This document shows positions 1-7,881 of a DNA stretch of 24,307 bases, in pieces. The stretch is from a virus. The stretch's first letter is position 1. Each line of letters begins with the position of its first letter. Location: positions 1 to 24,307 of IMG/VR virus record IMGVR_UViG_3300047560_000147. One strand, 5' to 3'. The position numbers and the translations under genes were made by a program. The notes under the pieces are model-generated. The model searched no databases, was not told where the DNA came from, and worked only from the letters and a program-made list of their open reading frames with translations.

Positions 1-10
1 CTATTACGTG

Positions 11-1141
11 ATGAAACCTTACCTAGAATACGCACTAGAACTACACCAACAAGGCGATCTTAACAAAGCTGAGATTGCTAGAAGAGTACAGGAGAATTAT
101 AATATGCACGACAGAAATGTCGATACGCTACGCAAAAGAATTTCCGAATACATTTTAAGAACAGAACATCGCAGCCTAAACGATGAGTGTGATAAAGAAG
201 GTGCACCAATCGGTGAGGTATCGCACTACTGGCTGAAGACTGATAAGCAGTCTATTTTTGTCAAGGTTGACAAGAAAGACCCGGTGCAAACATATCATGA
301 CATGCGAGCTGATATCGTGGCTGAGATGCAAAAACACGCACCTGTATATCCTAAGTTAGATCGCAGTAACATTCAGGATGGTCACCTATTAGTTGTTGAT
401 CCAGCTGACATTCACATTGGTAAGTTAGCCTCCTCTTTTGAGACTGGAGATGACTACAACAATCAAATTGCTGTCCAACGTGTACTTGATGGTGTACGTG
501 GAATTGTACAGAAAGCATCAGGTTTTAATATTGACAAGATTCTTTTTGTAGGTGGCAATGATATCCTTCACATAGACACCCCAAAACGTACGACTACAAG
601 TGGAACTCCACAGGACACAGATGGAATGTGGTACGACAACTTTAGAGTCGCTAAGAAGCTATATATCGAGGTCATCGAGATGTTGATTGGTATAGCTGAC
701 GTTCACTTTGTATTTAATCCATCAAACCACGACTATACTAATGGCTTCTTTTTAGCCGATGCAATCGAGTCTTGGTTCCACAATAATCCAAACATCACAT
801 TTGATTGCTCTATTGCCCACCGTAAGTACACACAATATGGGTCAAACCTAATTGGCACAACACACGGAGACGGGGCTAAGGTATCAGACTTACCCCTATT
901 AATGGCTCATGAAGCAAGTAAAGAGTGGGCAGACTCAAAACACCGCTACATTTATACTCATCACGTGCACCACAAGTCTTCTAAGGATTACATGGGCGTT
1001 TGCGTCGAGTCTCTCCGATCTCCCAGTGGTACCGATAGTTGGCACCATCGTTCCGGATACGCTCATAGTCCTAAGGCGGTTGAAGGATTTATACATCATA
1101 AAAATAATGGACAAGTAGCTAGATTATTACATATATTTTGA
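11..1141 (+). CDS. Metallophosphoesterase (calcineurin/Mre11-like) with N-terminal HTH-like segment
   Basis: Likely a metal-dependent phosphoesterase or nuclease acting on DNA during phage replication or recombination. From the ATG at 11 it is 376 aa. Visible motifs in order: DIH (D133, H135), GGND (residues 181-184), SNHD (238-241), THGDG (H285) and a histidine cluster YTHHVHH (315-321). These match the five metal-binding blocks of the calcineurin-like superfamily. Residues 5-50 are helical, with a pattern (LNKAEIARRV) like a helix-turn-helix, so the protein may be DNA-binding. The reading frame is open to the left edge, with a GTG at 8, so an upstream start cannot be excluded; ATG at 11 is preferred because the HTH-like segment follows at once. 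It overlaps the next gene by 4 bases (TTGA). The nuclease assignment and DNA substrate are inference; the fold call is fairly secure. Confidence 0.8.
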   Translation: MKPYLEYALELHQQGDLNKAEIARRVQENYNMHDRNVDTLRKRISEYILRTEHRSLNDECDKEGAPIGEVSHYWLKTDKQSIFVKVDKKDPVQTYHDMRADIVAEMQKHAPVYPKLDRSNIQDGHLLVVDPADIHIGKLASSFETGDDYNNQIAVQRVLDGVRGIVQKASGFNIDKILFVGGNDILHIDTPKRTTTSGTPQDTDGMWYDNFRVAKKLYIEVIEMLIGIADVHFVFNPSNHDYTNGFFLADAIESWFHNNPNITFDCSIAHRKYTQYGSNLIGTTHGDGAKVSDLPLLMAHEASKEWADSKHRYIYTHHVHHKSSKDYMGVCVESLRSPSGTDSWHHRSGYAHSPKAVEGFIHHKNNGQVARLLHIF

Positions 1142-1548
1142 AAAAGACTTGCACTAAATGTTTACAGGAAAAGCCTTTAGAGGATTTCCATAAGAGATAT
1201 AATAGACCTTGCGGATACAAGTCTAGGTGTATCGATTGTGTTAAAAAAGCTAAAAAGCCTCAGAGGTCACGTGATTATATGAGAAAATATGATTTAAAAA
1301 AATCATATAATATGACAATCGAGCAATACGATGAAATGCTTTTAAAGCAAAATAATTGTTGTGGCATATGTAAAAAACATATATCCGAAATAATTAGTAC
1401 TAAAAAATTCAATTTCTGTGTAGATCATGATCACAACACAGGCAGAATTAGAGGATTATTGTGTGATAAGTGTAATCGTGGTATTGGCTTGTTGCGTGAT
1501 GATATTGATATATTATTAAATGCAATAGAATATCTATTGCAAGACTAG
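1138..1548 (+). CDS. HNH endonuclease, recombination endonuclease VII family
   Basis: A 136-aa nuclease of the T4 gp49 (endonuclease VII) type, which cleaves branched DNA or acts as a free-standing homing-type nuclease. Residues 4-34 hold a zinc-binding segment CTKC...CIDC. A second pair CGIC (375-type spacing at residues 76-79) and CDKC (109-112) surround the core FCVDHDHNTGRIRGLLC, whose DHDH is the catalytic HNH signature; the final NRGIGLLRDD segment is also typical of the family. The start is TTG at 1138, overlapping the stop of the upstream gene as TTGA; no in-frame ATG lies before the N-terminal zinc motif, which the family normally keeps, so this rare start is well supported. The gene is much more AT-rich than its neighbours (33 of 120 bases are G or C at 1321-1440, against 57 of 120 in two 60-base lines of the upstream gene), which suggests separate acquisition. 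Confidence 0.88.
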   Translation: MKKTCTKCLQEKPLEDFHKRYNRPCGYKSRCIDCVKKAKKPQRSRDYMRKYDLKKSYNMTIEQYDEMLLKQNNCCGICKKHISEIISTKKFNFCVDHDHNTGRIRGLLCDKCNRGIGLLRDDIDILLNAIEYLLQD

Positions 1549-1570
1549 TAAATATATTTTAGTATTTTTG
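1537..1570 (+). promoter_or_regulatory. Putative Bacteroidota-type promoter (TTG-N23-TATTTTTG)
   Basis: TTG at 1537-1539 and TATTTTTG at 1563-1570 are separated by 23 bases, at the upper end of the 17-23 base spacing reported for Flavobacterium promoters (TTG-N17-23-TAnnTTTG). The box ends 15 bases before the ATG at 1586. It would let the Dps-like gene be transcribed independently of the upstream nuclease. This is pattern matching only, in AT-rich DNA. Confidence 0.4.
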
Positions 1571-1585
1571 TGAAAATATAAGATT

Positions 1586-1939
1586 ATGACAGTTCAAGAA
1601 TACGTTAGTGCATTAATGGAGATTGAGAATGTATCTCACATCGCACACTTACAGACATCATCATTCGCAGAGCACAAGGCTTTGAATGAATTATATGACG
1701 GCATCGTTGACCAGTTCGACGCTTACGTTGAGGCTTACCAAGGCAAGTACGGCATCATCAAAGGATACAAGTCTTTTAAATTAGAAGAAAACGTTGATAT
1801 GGTAGATTACTTGAAAGAAAAGATGACAGCATTTGAAGGATACCGTTCTACATTAACTGATGGTTACTTACAACAAATGGTTGACAACACTCAAGAGTTA
1901 TTAAGCTCTACACTTTACAAACTAAGATTTTTAAGTTAG
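1586..1939 (+). CDS. Small helical phage protein with Dps/ferritin-like metal-site spacing (DUF5856-like)
   Basis: A 117-aa, almost entirely helical protein resembling a conserved family of phage proteins (I believe DUF5856). The region HIAHLQTSSFAEHKALNEL followed by YDGIVDQFDAYVEAYQG looks like helices A and B of Dps. H18, H30, D45 and E49 have spacings of 12, 15 and 4 residues, the same as the E. coli Dps ferroxidase ligands H51, H63, D78 and E82; the fifth ligand (D67) would be N34. Residues 69-117 can supply two more helices, giving a minimal four-helix bundle, shorter than Dps (167 aa) and without its basic N-terminal tail. The start is ATG after an A-rich leader with no Shine-Dalgarno. 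Iron oxidation or DNA protection is inference from spacing; an unrelated helical protein remains possible. It is the last plus-strand gene before a convergent terminator. Confidence 0.8.
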   Translation: MTVQEYVSALMEIENVSHIAHLQTSSFAEHKALNELYDGIVDQFDAYVEAYQGKYGIIKGYKSFKLEENVDMVDYLKEKMTAFEGYRSTLTDGYLQQMVDNTQELLSSTLYKLRFLS

Positions 1940-1962
1940 AATTGCGTATAAGGTGATTAATT

Positions 1963-1990
1963 AAAAAGGGGACTTATGGTCCCCATTTTT
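1963..1990. terminator. Bidirectional intrinsic terminator between convergent gene blocks
   Basis: GGGGAC (1968-1973) and GTCCCC (1979-1984) form a perfect 6-bp GC-rich stem with loop TTATG. It is flanked by AAAAA on the left and ATTTTT on the right, so a U tract follows the hairpin on both strands. It sits between the stop of the plus-strand Dps-like gene (1939) and the stop of the minus-strand giant ejection protein gene (1992), so it can end transcription from both blocks. Confidence 0.88.
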
Positions 1991-1991
1991 A

Positions 1992-4900
1992 TTATTTAGC
2001 TTCTTTTTCTATCGTCTGTTTTACTTTTTCATTTAGTCTTACAACTTCAGAAGGCAAAATATTACTTGCTCCCAGTAATTCCACAGCCAATACTAATCCT
2101 AGTTTTTGCTTGTCTTCATTAGATAACTCTATCTCGTTGCCAAATTTATCAACATAGCTATCACTAGATATTTTATATATAGTATCACCCATGTTTATGA
2201 AAGGTTTAGTAGCCACTTCTGGGATACCTCCTATTAGATTCAACATAGCATCTAATTCACTTTCAGGTTTGTATGAAAATAACTTAAACTTATCTTCTTC
2301 ATCCAAATCAGTTTGGGCTAAATCCAATAAACCATTCATGATTCCAACTACTGCTTTATCTCCGATATTAGGTATTGGTGATAATACATCAGTAGTAAAT
2401 CTAGTGAATGCAGAATTTATATACTGATTTCTTCTTTTCTCTTTTTCATCTTCGTCCTCATCGATACCAAGTATTGAATTTGCCGCAATAACAATTCCAG
2501 AACTAATAGCAGCAGACATTGCTTCAAAAGCAACCATCTCAGCACCAGTTGCCGTTAATGATTTTAATGCATCAATTTTATCTTGCTTGTTAGAATTCTT
2601 AGATGTAAGAATAGTTACATCTGTAGTTATTTTATCTTTAGCATTGAAAATAAAACTACTAAATGGTATCACCATTGATCTAGCAATAGTTGCATATGGA
2701 TTCTTAGTTGTCAGGAACTTACCCATCATTGCCGCATCAGATACGTTTTGTTGTAAATTGATTTGGTCTTCTGCGTAATCACCAGCTTCTTTAACTAACT
2801 TGTGATTTTTCCAATCAATATTATCTGTGTTGTATCCAAGTTGCTTCAACTTATGAACATAATATGCCATCCAAGATGCTCTAGCTCCTAAAACGTCACC
2901 ATTCTTAAGTGAGTATTCTAGATATATCTTACCTGCCTTTGCTACAGTTTCCGCTACCTTATTAGCTGAGTTAACATCTGTTTGCTCAATAATCTTATTT
3001 GCAGATTCAATGGCTGTCTGTGATTCTAAACCACGATTAGCAATACCATATCCTGAATTATTCAAGAAGTCCATTGCATCTTTATTAGTTAATAAAGACA
3101 CACCTTTGCCAAATGACTTAGGATCATTCATCAATGAAACAGCTGTGTTAACAAGGGCTGTTGATGCTTGTTTGAGACCTGATAAAGCACCACCTAAAGC
3201 ACGAGATGTTCCGTATCTACTAACTGCTTGGATAACTTTAGCAAAAGCCTTTTCGTTAACAGAACCAGTAGCTACATTTTTAGAGCGAACCTCGTTTACA
3301 TAATAGTTTAATTTATTTTGAATTACATTTCTTTCTCTAACATTTGGATAAATCTTTTCAAATGCAGGAGACTGAACAAATCCTCTGTATTGTTGAACAG
3401 AAGGTGCAGTTCTTACATCTGTAAGCATTTTGTGAAATGCAGAAGAGTTATTGTAATCAAAATCAAAACTTATTACACGATTCTGAGGAATACCTTTGAT
3501 ACGATTATTCTTCATTAATGTGCCTGATTTAGATTGATTTAAGAAATCAAATCCCATTCTATATGAAGAAGGCTCATTAACATCCTTAGATTTGTCTTCT
3601 ACAATATTTTCATAGTTATCAGTAGAATAATTAATATCATCTTCCAATATAGTATTGTAAACAGATGCTGCAATCTGCTTTACCTCAGGATAGTATTTAT
3701 CAAAAATAGCATTCCACCACTTAACCGCATCCTGATTAATTGGGTCTATGTATGATTCAACCTGACTGATATCTTCAGCATCTTTTATATTCTCAAATAT
3801 TGAGTCAATAATCTTACCTCTTTTTACTAACTTGTCATCTTGAGATTTTAATAAAGCATCAATGGTTTCAACAATTTGATTTTTACGTCTGTCAAATTCA
3901 ACTTTCATTTCCTCAGCCGTACCCACAACATTTCTTCTTAAATGTGCATAGATACCTCTTTCGAATACATTCTCTACATCATTAAAATCCTTGTTGTTTG
4001 GTTTTTTCTTCCCAAATTTCTCATTGTAAGCCTTATCTATATTATTAGCTTCTGTTTTAGCTCTACTTGATTGATTTGATAAATCACGAAGACCCATTGC
4101 ATCAAAAACTTTTGATCCAACAGCACGACTTCTGTGAACTAAATCCAATGTAGATTTAACAGGCGAGAATGCAGATGTCCAAGCCTGAGACAAGAAGTTC
4201 ATTCCCTTACCTCCAAAGACTCTTCTGAAACTTTCTGCTACTATGCCTTGATTAGCTAATCCTGTTGCCTTCTCTGCACCTTCATAAGTCTTGTACATTG
4301 TTTCCATATTATCAACAATGCCATTAACTAAGAAGTTTTCTAATGCCTCCACAGCTCTGTATGAGTCTCTAACAGACATATCATTCAAATCCATACTAGT
4401 GAAGTTCTTAATTAGATTTTTTGTGTAATTATCTAATTCAACTTCTTCTCCTGTAAGTGGATTGTATTCTTCGTTGACAATTGAATCTACGATATCAGAC
4501 ATTGAATCAAACAATTCACCCAAGTTTTCTCTAATCTTAGCTTCATTAACAGTTGCATCAGGTTTAGTACCTGATTCTACATCCATTACATATTGTTGTA
4601 TTTGAGCTAAACTCATAGACTCATCTATTAATCCAGCTTCAGCTAGATAATCGTATTGGTCAAGTAAAGTATTCTTTACCTTCTCTTCTTGTTTAGCTAA
4701 CTCTTTCTTTGTGAATGCATTGATATCCTCAATAAGAGCAGCTGCTCTAATTGGTTTTTTAATAGCACCATACACCTCTCTAGCTTTTTCTAGATATTGG
4801 TCAACATCTGTAAACTCTGGTATCACTTTACCAAAATCCCTAGCCATGTTAGCAACAGATGCCTGCAACGTATCTGACTTGGCTAACTTTTTGATTTTAT

Positions 4901-7865
4901 TTCTAAAAGTAGTTGCCTCCTTAATTCTATCCTGATAGTCAGCACGCTTGAACATCTTTTGCATACGTTCAAATAAACGCTCACGCATTACAGGGTTTAA
5001 GATGTTAGTTTTAGCTAAAGAGCTTAATAAAGACTTTTGTTGGGCTTTACTTAATCCACCTCTAGTAATAAAAGATTTAACCTTTTCTACTACATCTTTT
5101 CTGATTTGGTCAGTAGCTTTCTCGGATCCTTTAGCTGCTTTAGATTCAAGTTTTATTTGGTCTTTAAGTGCAGTCATTTCATTGACTGTAACTTTCTTTT
5201 GAGTAGTTTCACCCATTACCTTTTTAACAGATGGAGCCTTCTTTTCTTTTACACCAAACTTCTTATTGATGTCACGAAGCATTTGCTCACGAGTAACGTC
5301 ATCCGCTTGTTCATAGGCAATTGTTTTTTGCATAAATGCAATACCACCTTCGACAGCTTTCTTTAAAGGTCTACCACGCTCCACAGCTTTATTAACAGCA
5401 TCAATTCCTTTTTTAACTGCAGTAACTTGTTCTGCCTTTTGTTGAGGTGTAACTACTACTTCTTCTTTAACCTCTGTGGCAGAAGTTGGTTCTGTTTTAA
5501 GTGATTTAGAGGCATCAAGAACTAGTATGTTTTCAATACCTGACTTTAAATCTTTTTGATCAATATCAGTATATCTTACCGCCTCAAATCCTCTTTCTTT
5601 TAATGTGTCAAAAACCCTCTTTATGTCTTCTTCAGAAAATGCCTCATCAAATCTAGGATCAATAAGTTCAAAGAAATTTCCAAATGAATCTAGCCCCAAT
5701 TCTTCCATTATATCGAAAGCCTCTTGTTCGCTAGCTATTTTATTTTTGTCTAAAAAGAATTTTGACACTTCTCCACCAGACATCTTTGCATACTCGTTCG
5801 CTTGACTAGCATCTTCTGATACGTACAAAGGTCTACCTTCTTCTAATGAAGGTAAATCTCCACCATGAAATACTTCAATTGTTTCAGAAGGAGTTGTTAC
5901 TTCTTCGACTTTAACTTCTTCTATAGGTTGTTCTAATGCTGCTAATTCTGCATCGTATTTAGAATTAATATTTTCTTTTAGTTTTTCAAAACCGGTTCTT
6001 TGTGCTGATTCTAATTCAAGCTTTCCGTGTGTACCTGATTTTGTCCACAGTCCAGTTTCAGTATCTTTTCGCTCAAGTTTTCCAGTAAATTCATTAATTC
6101 TATAAATAATATTATTAGGGTCGCCTACTAACTTAAATTCTCCATCTTCTATAGTTGGTTTTCTGTCGTATACGACTCTATTTTGCAACTCCTCTTTTCT
6201 TCTTCTTTCTATTTCTTCCCTTTTATCTTCTTCGGCAGGGACTTGAGGTTCTGCTTGGGGTTCTCCTTTCGCCACTTCTCCGCTAATTCCGGTTTCTGGC
6301 TGTACAGATATTTGACTTGTTGCTTGCTTTTGAATGGCATCTTTTTGTTGTTTAAGGTTATTTTGTTGTTTTAATAAATCATCTAATAATAACTTCTTTG
6401 CGTTATCATCCATAGCCGCATCGTCAATAATAGACTTTGCACTATTATAGTTTTCTTCTAATTTATCGTCAATGTCAAATATTTCTTTTACCTGATCCGC
6501 AGATAAATTTTCAGCAATCTTTTCATTTTCAAAAACAATAGCTTCATTCTCTGCTAATAATTCATCTATTTTTTTATTGACAATCTCATTAACACGAGGG
6601 TCAACATCTTCTCCGTGCTCAAGATTTAGACTTTGAATAGTCTTAATATTATTGTCTATCTTTTCTATTTGCTCTTTAGGCATAATTTTGCCTGCTACAT
6701 ATCTTCTTGCTGCACCAACACCAGCTCCTGTAGCTGATATGCCTCCTCCTGAAAGTCCACCTAGAATAGCACTATTGCCAACCTTCTTAGCTAAATCCCA
6801 AAATTTAATTTCTTCACCTTTTGTTATCTTGTCTGATAACTCTTGAATTAAAGTTGTGGCTCCTTCAGAAGCCCCTTCTTGACCAAAATCTTTAAAGATA
6901 GACTTAACAAATCCTTCAGCAACTGCTTTAGATGCAGTAGGATTTCCTAATGCAGCCTTAGCTGCTTTACCTAAAATCTTTTGAGTTGTGCCTTCAAATA
7001 CAGCTTCAGCCGCACCAGTAACTCCAGCATTTAATAGTTGACCTATGCCAACATTCCCTTCTTTTATTACATCTTCAGCTCTTTTAGCTGCAGCAGCCGT
7101 AACTCCCATTGCAGGTAAACTAACGGCACCAATAGCCATATATGGTATAGATTCTACCGTAGTCTTTAATCCTTGGTAAAGAATTTTCTGAATGGATTCT
7201 GCATTTGGGTTATCTTTAAATTTAGATAACTCATCTATAACATCAACCTCCTCTTGGCGAGTCTTCTTGTAGATGTCTTCAGATTTTTTATTAAGATAAT
7301 CTGTAGCTTCTTGAGATGCTTGTGCAAAGCGACCTGTAGGTGTGGCTGCACTAAGAGATCCTGCTATTGCATCTCTTACTTGCTTCTTGACATTCGATGG
7401 TAATTTATTGAAATCACTAGAGCGTCCGGTTACACTAGACATAATATCTATAGCAGCATTTTGTGCAAACTGAGGTACAGCAGCAATAGAAGCTAATGCT
7501 TTAGCACCAGCTCCTTTAAATGAATTCCAAAGGTCATCAATAACACCAACCTCTTCTTTACCTGCTTTTGCAGGAGAAGCCACAAGTCCACTCCCTTGAA
7601 TCTTTGGAGATACCGATGAAGTAGGTTTTGGAGCTGGTTGACCAACGGATTCCGTAGAATTTTTTTTTTTTAATATATCTAAGTCCGACTCAGTAATACT
7701 CTCTGAGAAGTTATCAATAGGAATAACAGAATCGCCATCTAAAATACCATATTGCCCTTGCTTCTGAACAAGTTTCATATTCTCTGAAATAGGTAATACT
7801 GTGTTAGACGCTTCGTCTAAGATACCATATTGGCTACCTTTTTTTACTAATCTTTGTTTTGCCAT
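1992..7865 (-). CDS. Giant internal virion / DNA-ejection protein (T7 gp16-like position, polyvalent type)
   Basis: A 1957-aa protein, probably packed inside the capsid and ejected with the DNA. Order of parts: two WG-like repeats each containing QYGILD (about 1-52); a low-complexity linker containing an A12 run; hydrophobic, Gly/Ala-rich segments (about 235-295 and 362-385) with the EGASEGATTLIQ pattern typical of phage ejection proteins; charged coiled coil (about 395-515 and 545-650); an ADP-ribosyltransferase-like domain (about 664-790); long helical stretches; and near the C-terminus PFSSFIFNAKDKI with a hydrophobic segment at about 1772-1801 suited to membrane contact. I see no lysozyme or peptidase motif, unlike T7 gp16, which has a transglycosylase domain. 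It follows GNAT-, gp14- and gp15-like genes in the T7 order. The leader is A-rich, and the gene ends at the bidirectional terminator. Internal-virion function is inferred from context and composition. Confidence 0.75.
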   Translation of the reverse strand: MAKQRLVKKGSQYGILDEASNTVLPISENMKLVQKQGQYGILDGDSVIPIDNFSESITESDLDILKKKNSTESVGQPAPKPTSSVSPKIQGSGLVASPAKAGKEEVGVIDDLWNSFKGAGAKALASIAAVPQFAQNAAIDIMSSVTGRSSDFNKLPSNVKKQVRDAIAGSLSAATPTGRFAQASQEATDYLNKKSEDIYKKTRQEEVDVIDELSKFKDNPNAESIQKILYQGLKTTVESIPYMAIGAVSLPAMGVTAAAAKRAEDVIKEGNVGIGQLLNAGVTGAAEAVFEGTTQKILGKAAKAALGNPTASKAVAEGFVKSIFKDFGQEGASEGATTLIQELSDKITKGEEIKFWDLAKKVGNSAILGGLSGGGISATGAGVGAARRYVAGKIMPKEQIEKIDNNIKTIQSLNLEHGEDVDPRVNEIVNKKIDELLAENEAIVFENEKIAENLSADQVKEIFDIDDKLEENYNSAKSIIDDAAMDDNAKKLLLDDLLKQQNNLKQQKDAIQKQATSQISVQPETGISGEVAKGEPQAEPQVPAEEDKREEIERRRKEELQNRVVYDRKPTIEDGEFKLVGDPNNIIYRINEFTGKLERKDTETGLWTKSGTHGKLELESAQRTGFEKLKENINSKYDAELAALEQPIEEVKVEEVTTPSETIEVFHGGDLPSLEEGRPLYVSEDASQANEYAKMSGGEVSKFFLDKNKIASEQEAFDIMEELGLDSFGNFFELIDPRFDEAFSEEDIKRVFDTLKERGFEAVRYTDIDQKDLKSGIENILVLDASKSLKTEPTSATEVKEEVVVTPQQKAEQVTAVKKGIDAVNKAVERGRPLKKAVEGGIAFMQKTIAYEQADDVTREQMLRDINKKFGVKEKKAPSVKKVMGETTQKKVTVNEMTALKDQIKLESKAAKGSEKATDQIRKDVVEKVKSFITRGGLSKAQQKSLLSSLAKTNILNPVMRERLFERMQKMFKRADYQDRIKEATTFRNKIKKLAKSDTLQASVANMARDFGKVIPEFTDVDQYLEKAREVYGAIKKPIRAAALIEDINAFTKKELAKQEEKVKNTLLDQYDYLAEAGLIDESMSLAQIQQYVMDVESGTKPDATVNEAKIRENLGELFDSMSDIVDSIVNEEYNPLTGEEVELDNYTKNLIKNFTSMDLNDMSVRDSYRAVEALENFLVNGIVDNMETMYKTYEGAEKATGLANQGIVAESFRRVFGGKGMNFLSQAWTSAFSPVKSTLDLVHRSRAVGSKVFDAMGLRDLSNQSSRAKTEANNIDKAYNEKFGKKKPNNKDFNDVENVFERGIYAHLRRNVVGTAEEMKVEFDRRKNQIVETIDALLKSQDDKLVKRGKIIDSIFENIKDAEDISQVESYIDPINQDAVKWWNAIFDKYYPEVKQIAASVYNTILEDDINYSTDNYENIVEDKSKDVNEPSSYRMGFDFLNQSKSGTLMKNNRIKGIPQNRVISFDFDYNNSSAFHKMLTDVRTAPSVQQYRGFVQSPAFEKIYPNVRERNVIQNKLNYYVNEVRSKNVATGSVNEKAFAKVIQAVSRYGTSRALGGALSGLKQASTALVNTAVSLMNDPKSFGKGVSLLTNKDAMDFLNNSGYGIANRGLESQTAIESANKIIEQTDVNSANKVAETVAKAGKIYLEYSLKNGDVLGARASWMAYYVHKLKQLGYNTDNIDWKNHKLVKEAGDYAEDQINLQQNVSDAAMMGKFLTTKNPYATIARSMVIPFSSFIFNAKDKITTDVTILTSKNSNKQDKIDALKSLTATGAEMVAFEAMSAAISSGIVIAANSILGIDEDEDEKEKRRNQYINSAFTRFTTDVLSPIPNIGDKAVVGIMNGLLDLAQTDLDEEDKFKLFSYKPESELDAMLNLIGGIPEVATKPFINMGDTIYKISSDSYVDKFGNEIELSNEDKQKLGLVLAVELLGASNILPSEVVRLNEKVKQTIEKEAK
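5496..5876 (-). other. ADP-ribosyltransferase-like domain within the giant ejection protein
   Basis: Residues 664-790 of the 1957-aa protein follow the layout of ADP-ribosyltransferase domains found in phage polyvalent proteins: IEVFHGG (H667) at the start, RPLYVSEDASQANEYA (Y681) as the second block, then GFEAVRYTD and a final GIENILVLDASKSLK (E778). H667, Y681 and E778 would be the H-Y-E triad. The YVSED...A..YA and ENILVLDASK blocks resemble the usual 'FTSDPEIANSYA' and 'YIVFDPSQIK' patterns. Activity and target are unknown; the domain may be degenerate. Confidence 0.5.
7660..7671 (-). repeat. A12 homopolymer (potential slippage site) in the ejection protein gene
   Basis: Twelve consecutive T on the plus strand give A12 in the coding strand, covering the end of codon 65 through codon 69 (Leu-Lys-Lys-Lys-Asn). 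Adding one A opens a frame ending after about 102 residues in total; losing one A gives about 123 residues. Either product would contain the WG-like N-terminal part and little else. It is the longest homopolymer I see in the window. Confidence 0.9.
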
Positions 7866-7881
7866 TATATATTTATATTAA

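Noticed and set aside
909-1118. 69-aa plus-strand frame inside the phosphoesterase gene
   Set aside because: It overlaps the histidine-rich catalytic region of the real gene in another frame and has no recognisable features.
2191-6846. Many plus-strand frames of 60-100 aa opposite the giant ejection protein gene
   Set aside because: The opposite frame codes a coherent 1957-aa protein with domains; these are antisense shadows with no start signals.
1992-7865. Virion-packaged RNA polymerase in the giant protein
   Set aside because: I looked for DFDGD/DxDxD-type catalytic aspartate motifs because giant crAss-like and N4-like virion proteins carry them; none is visible here.
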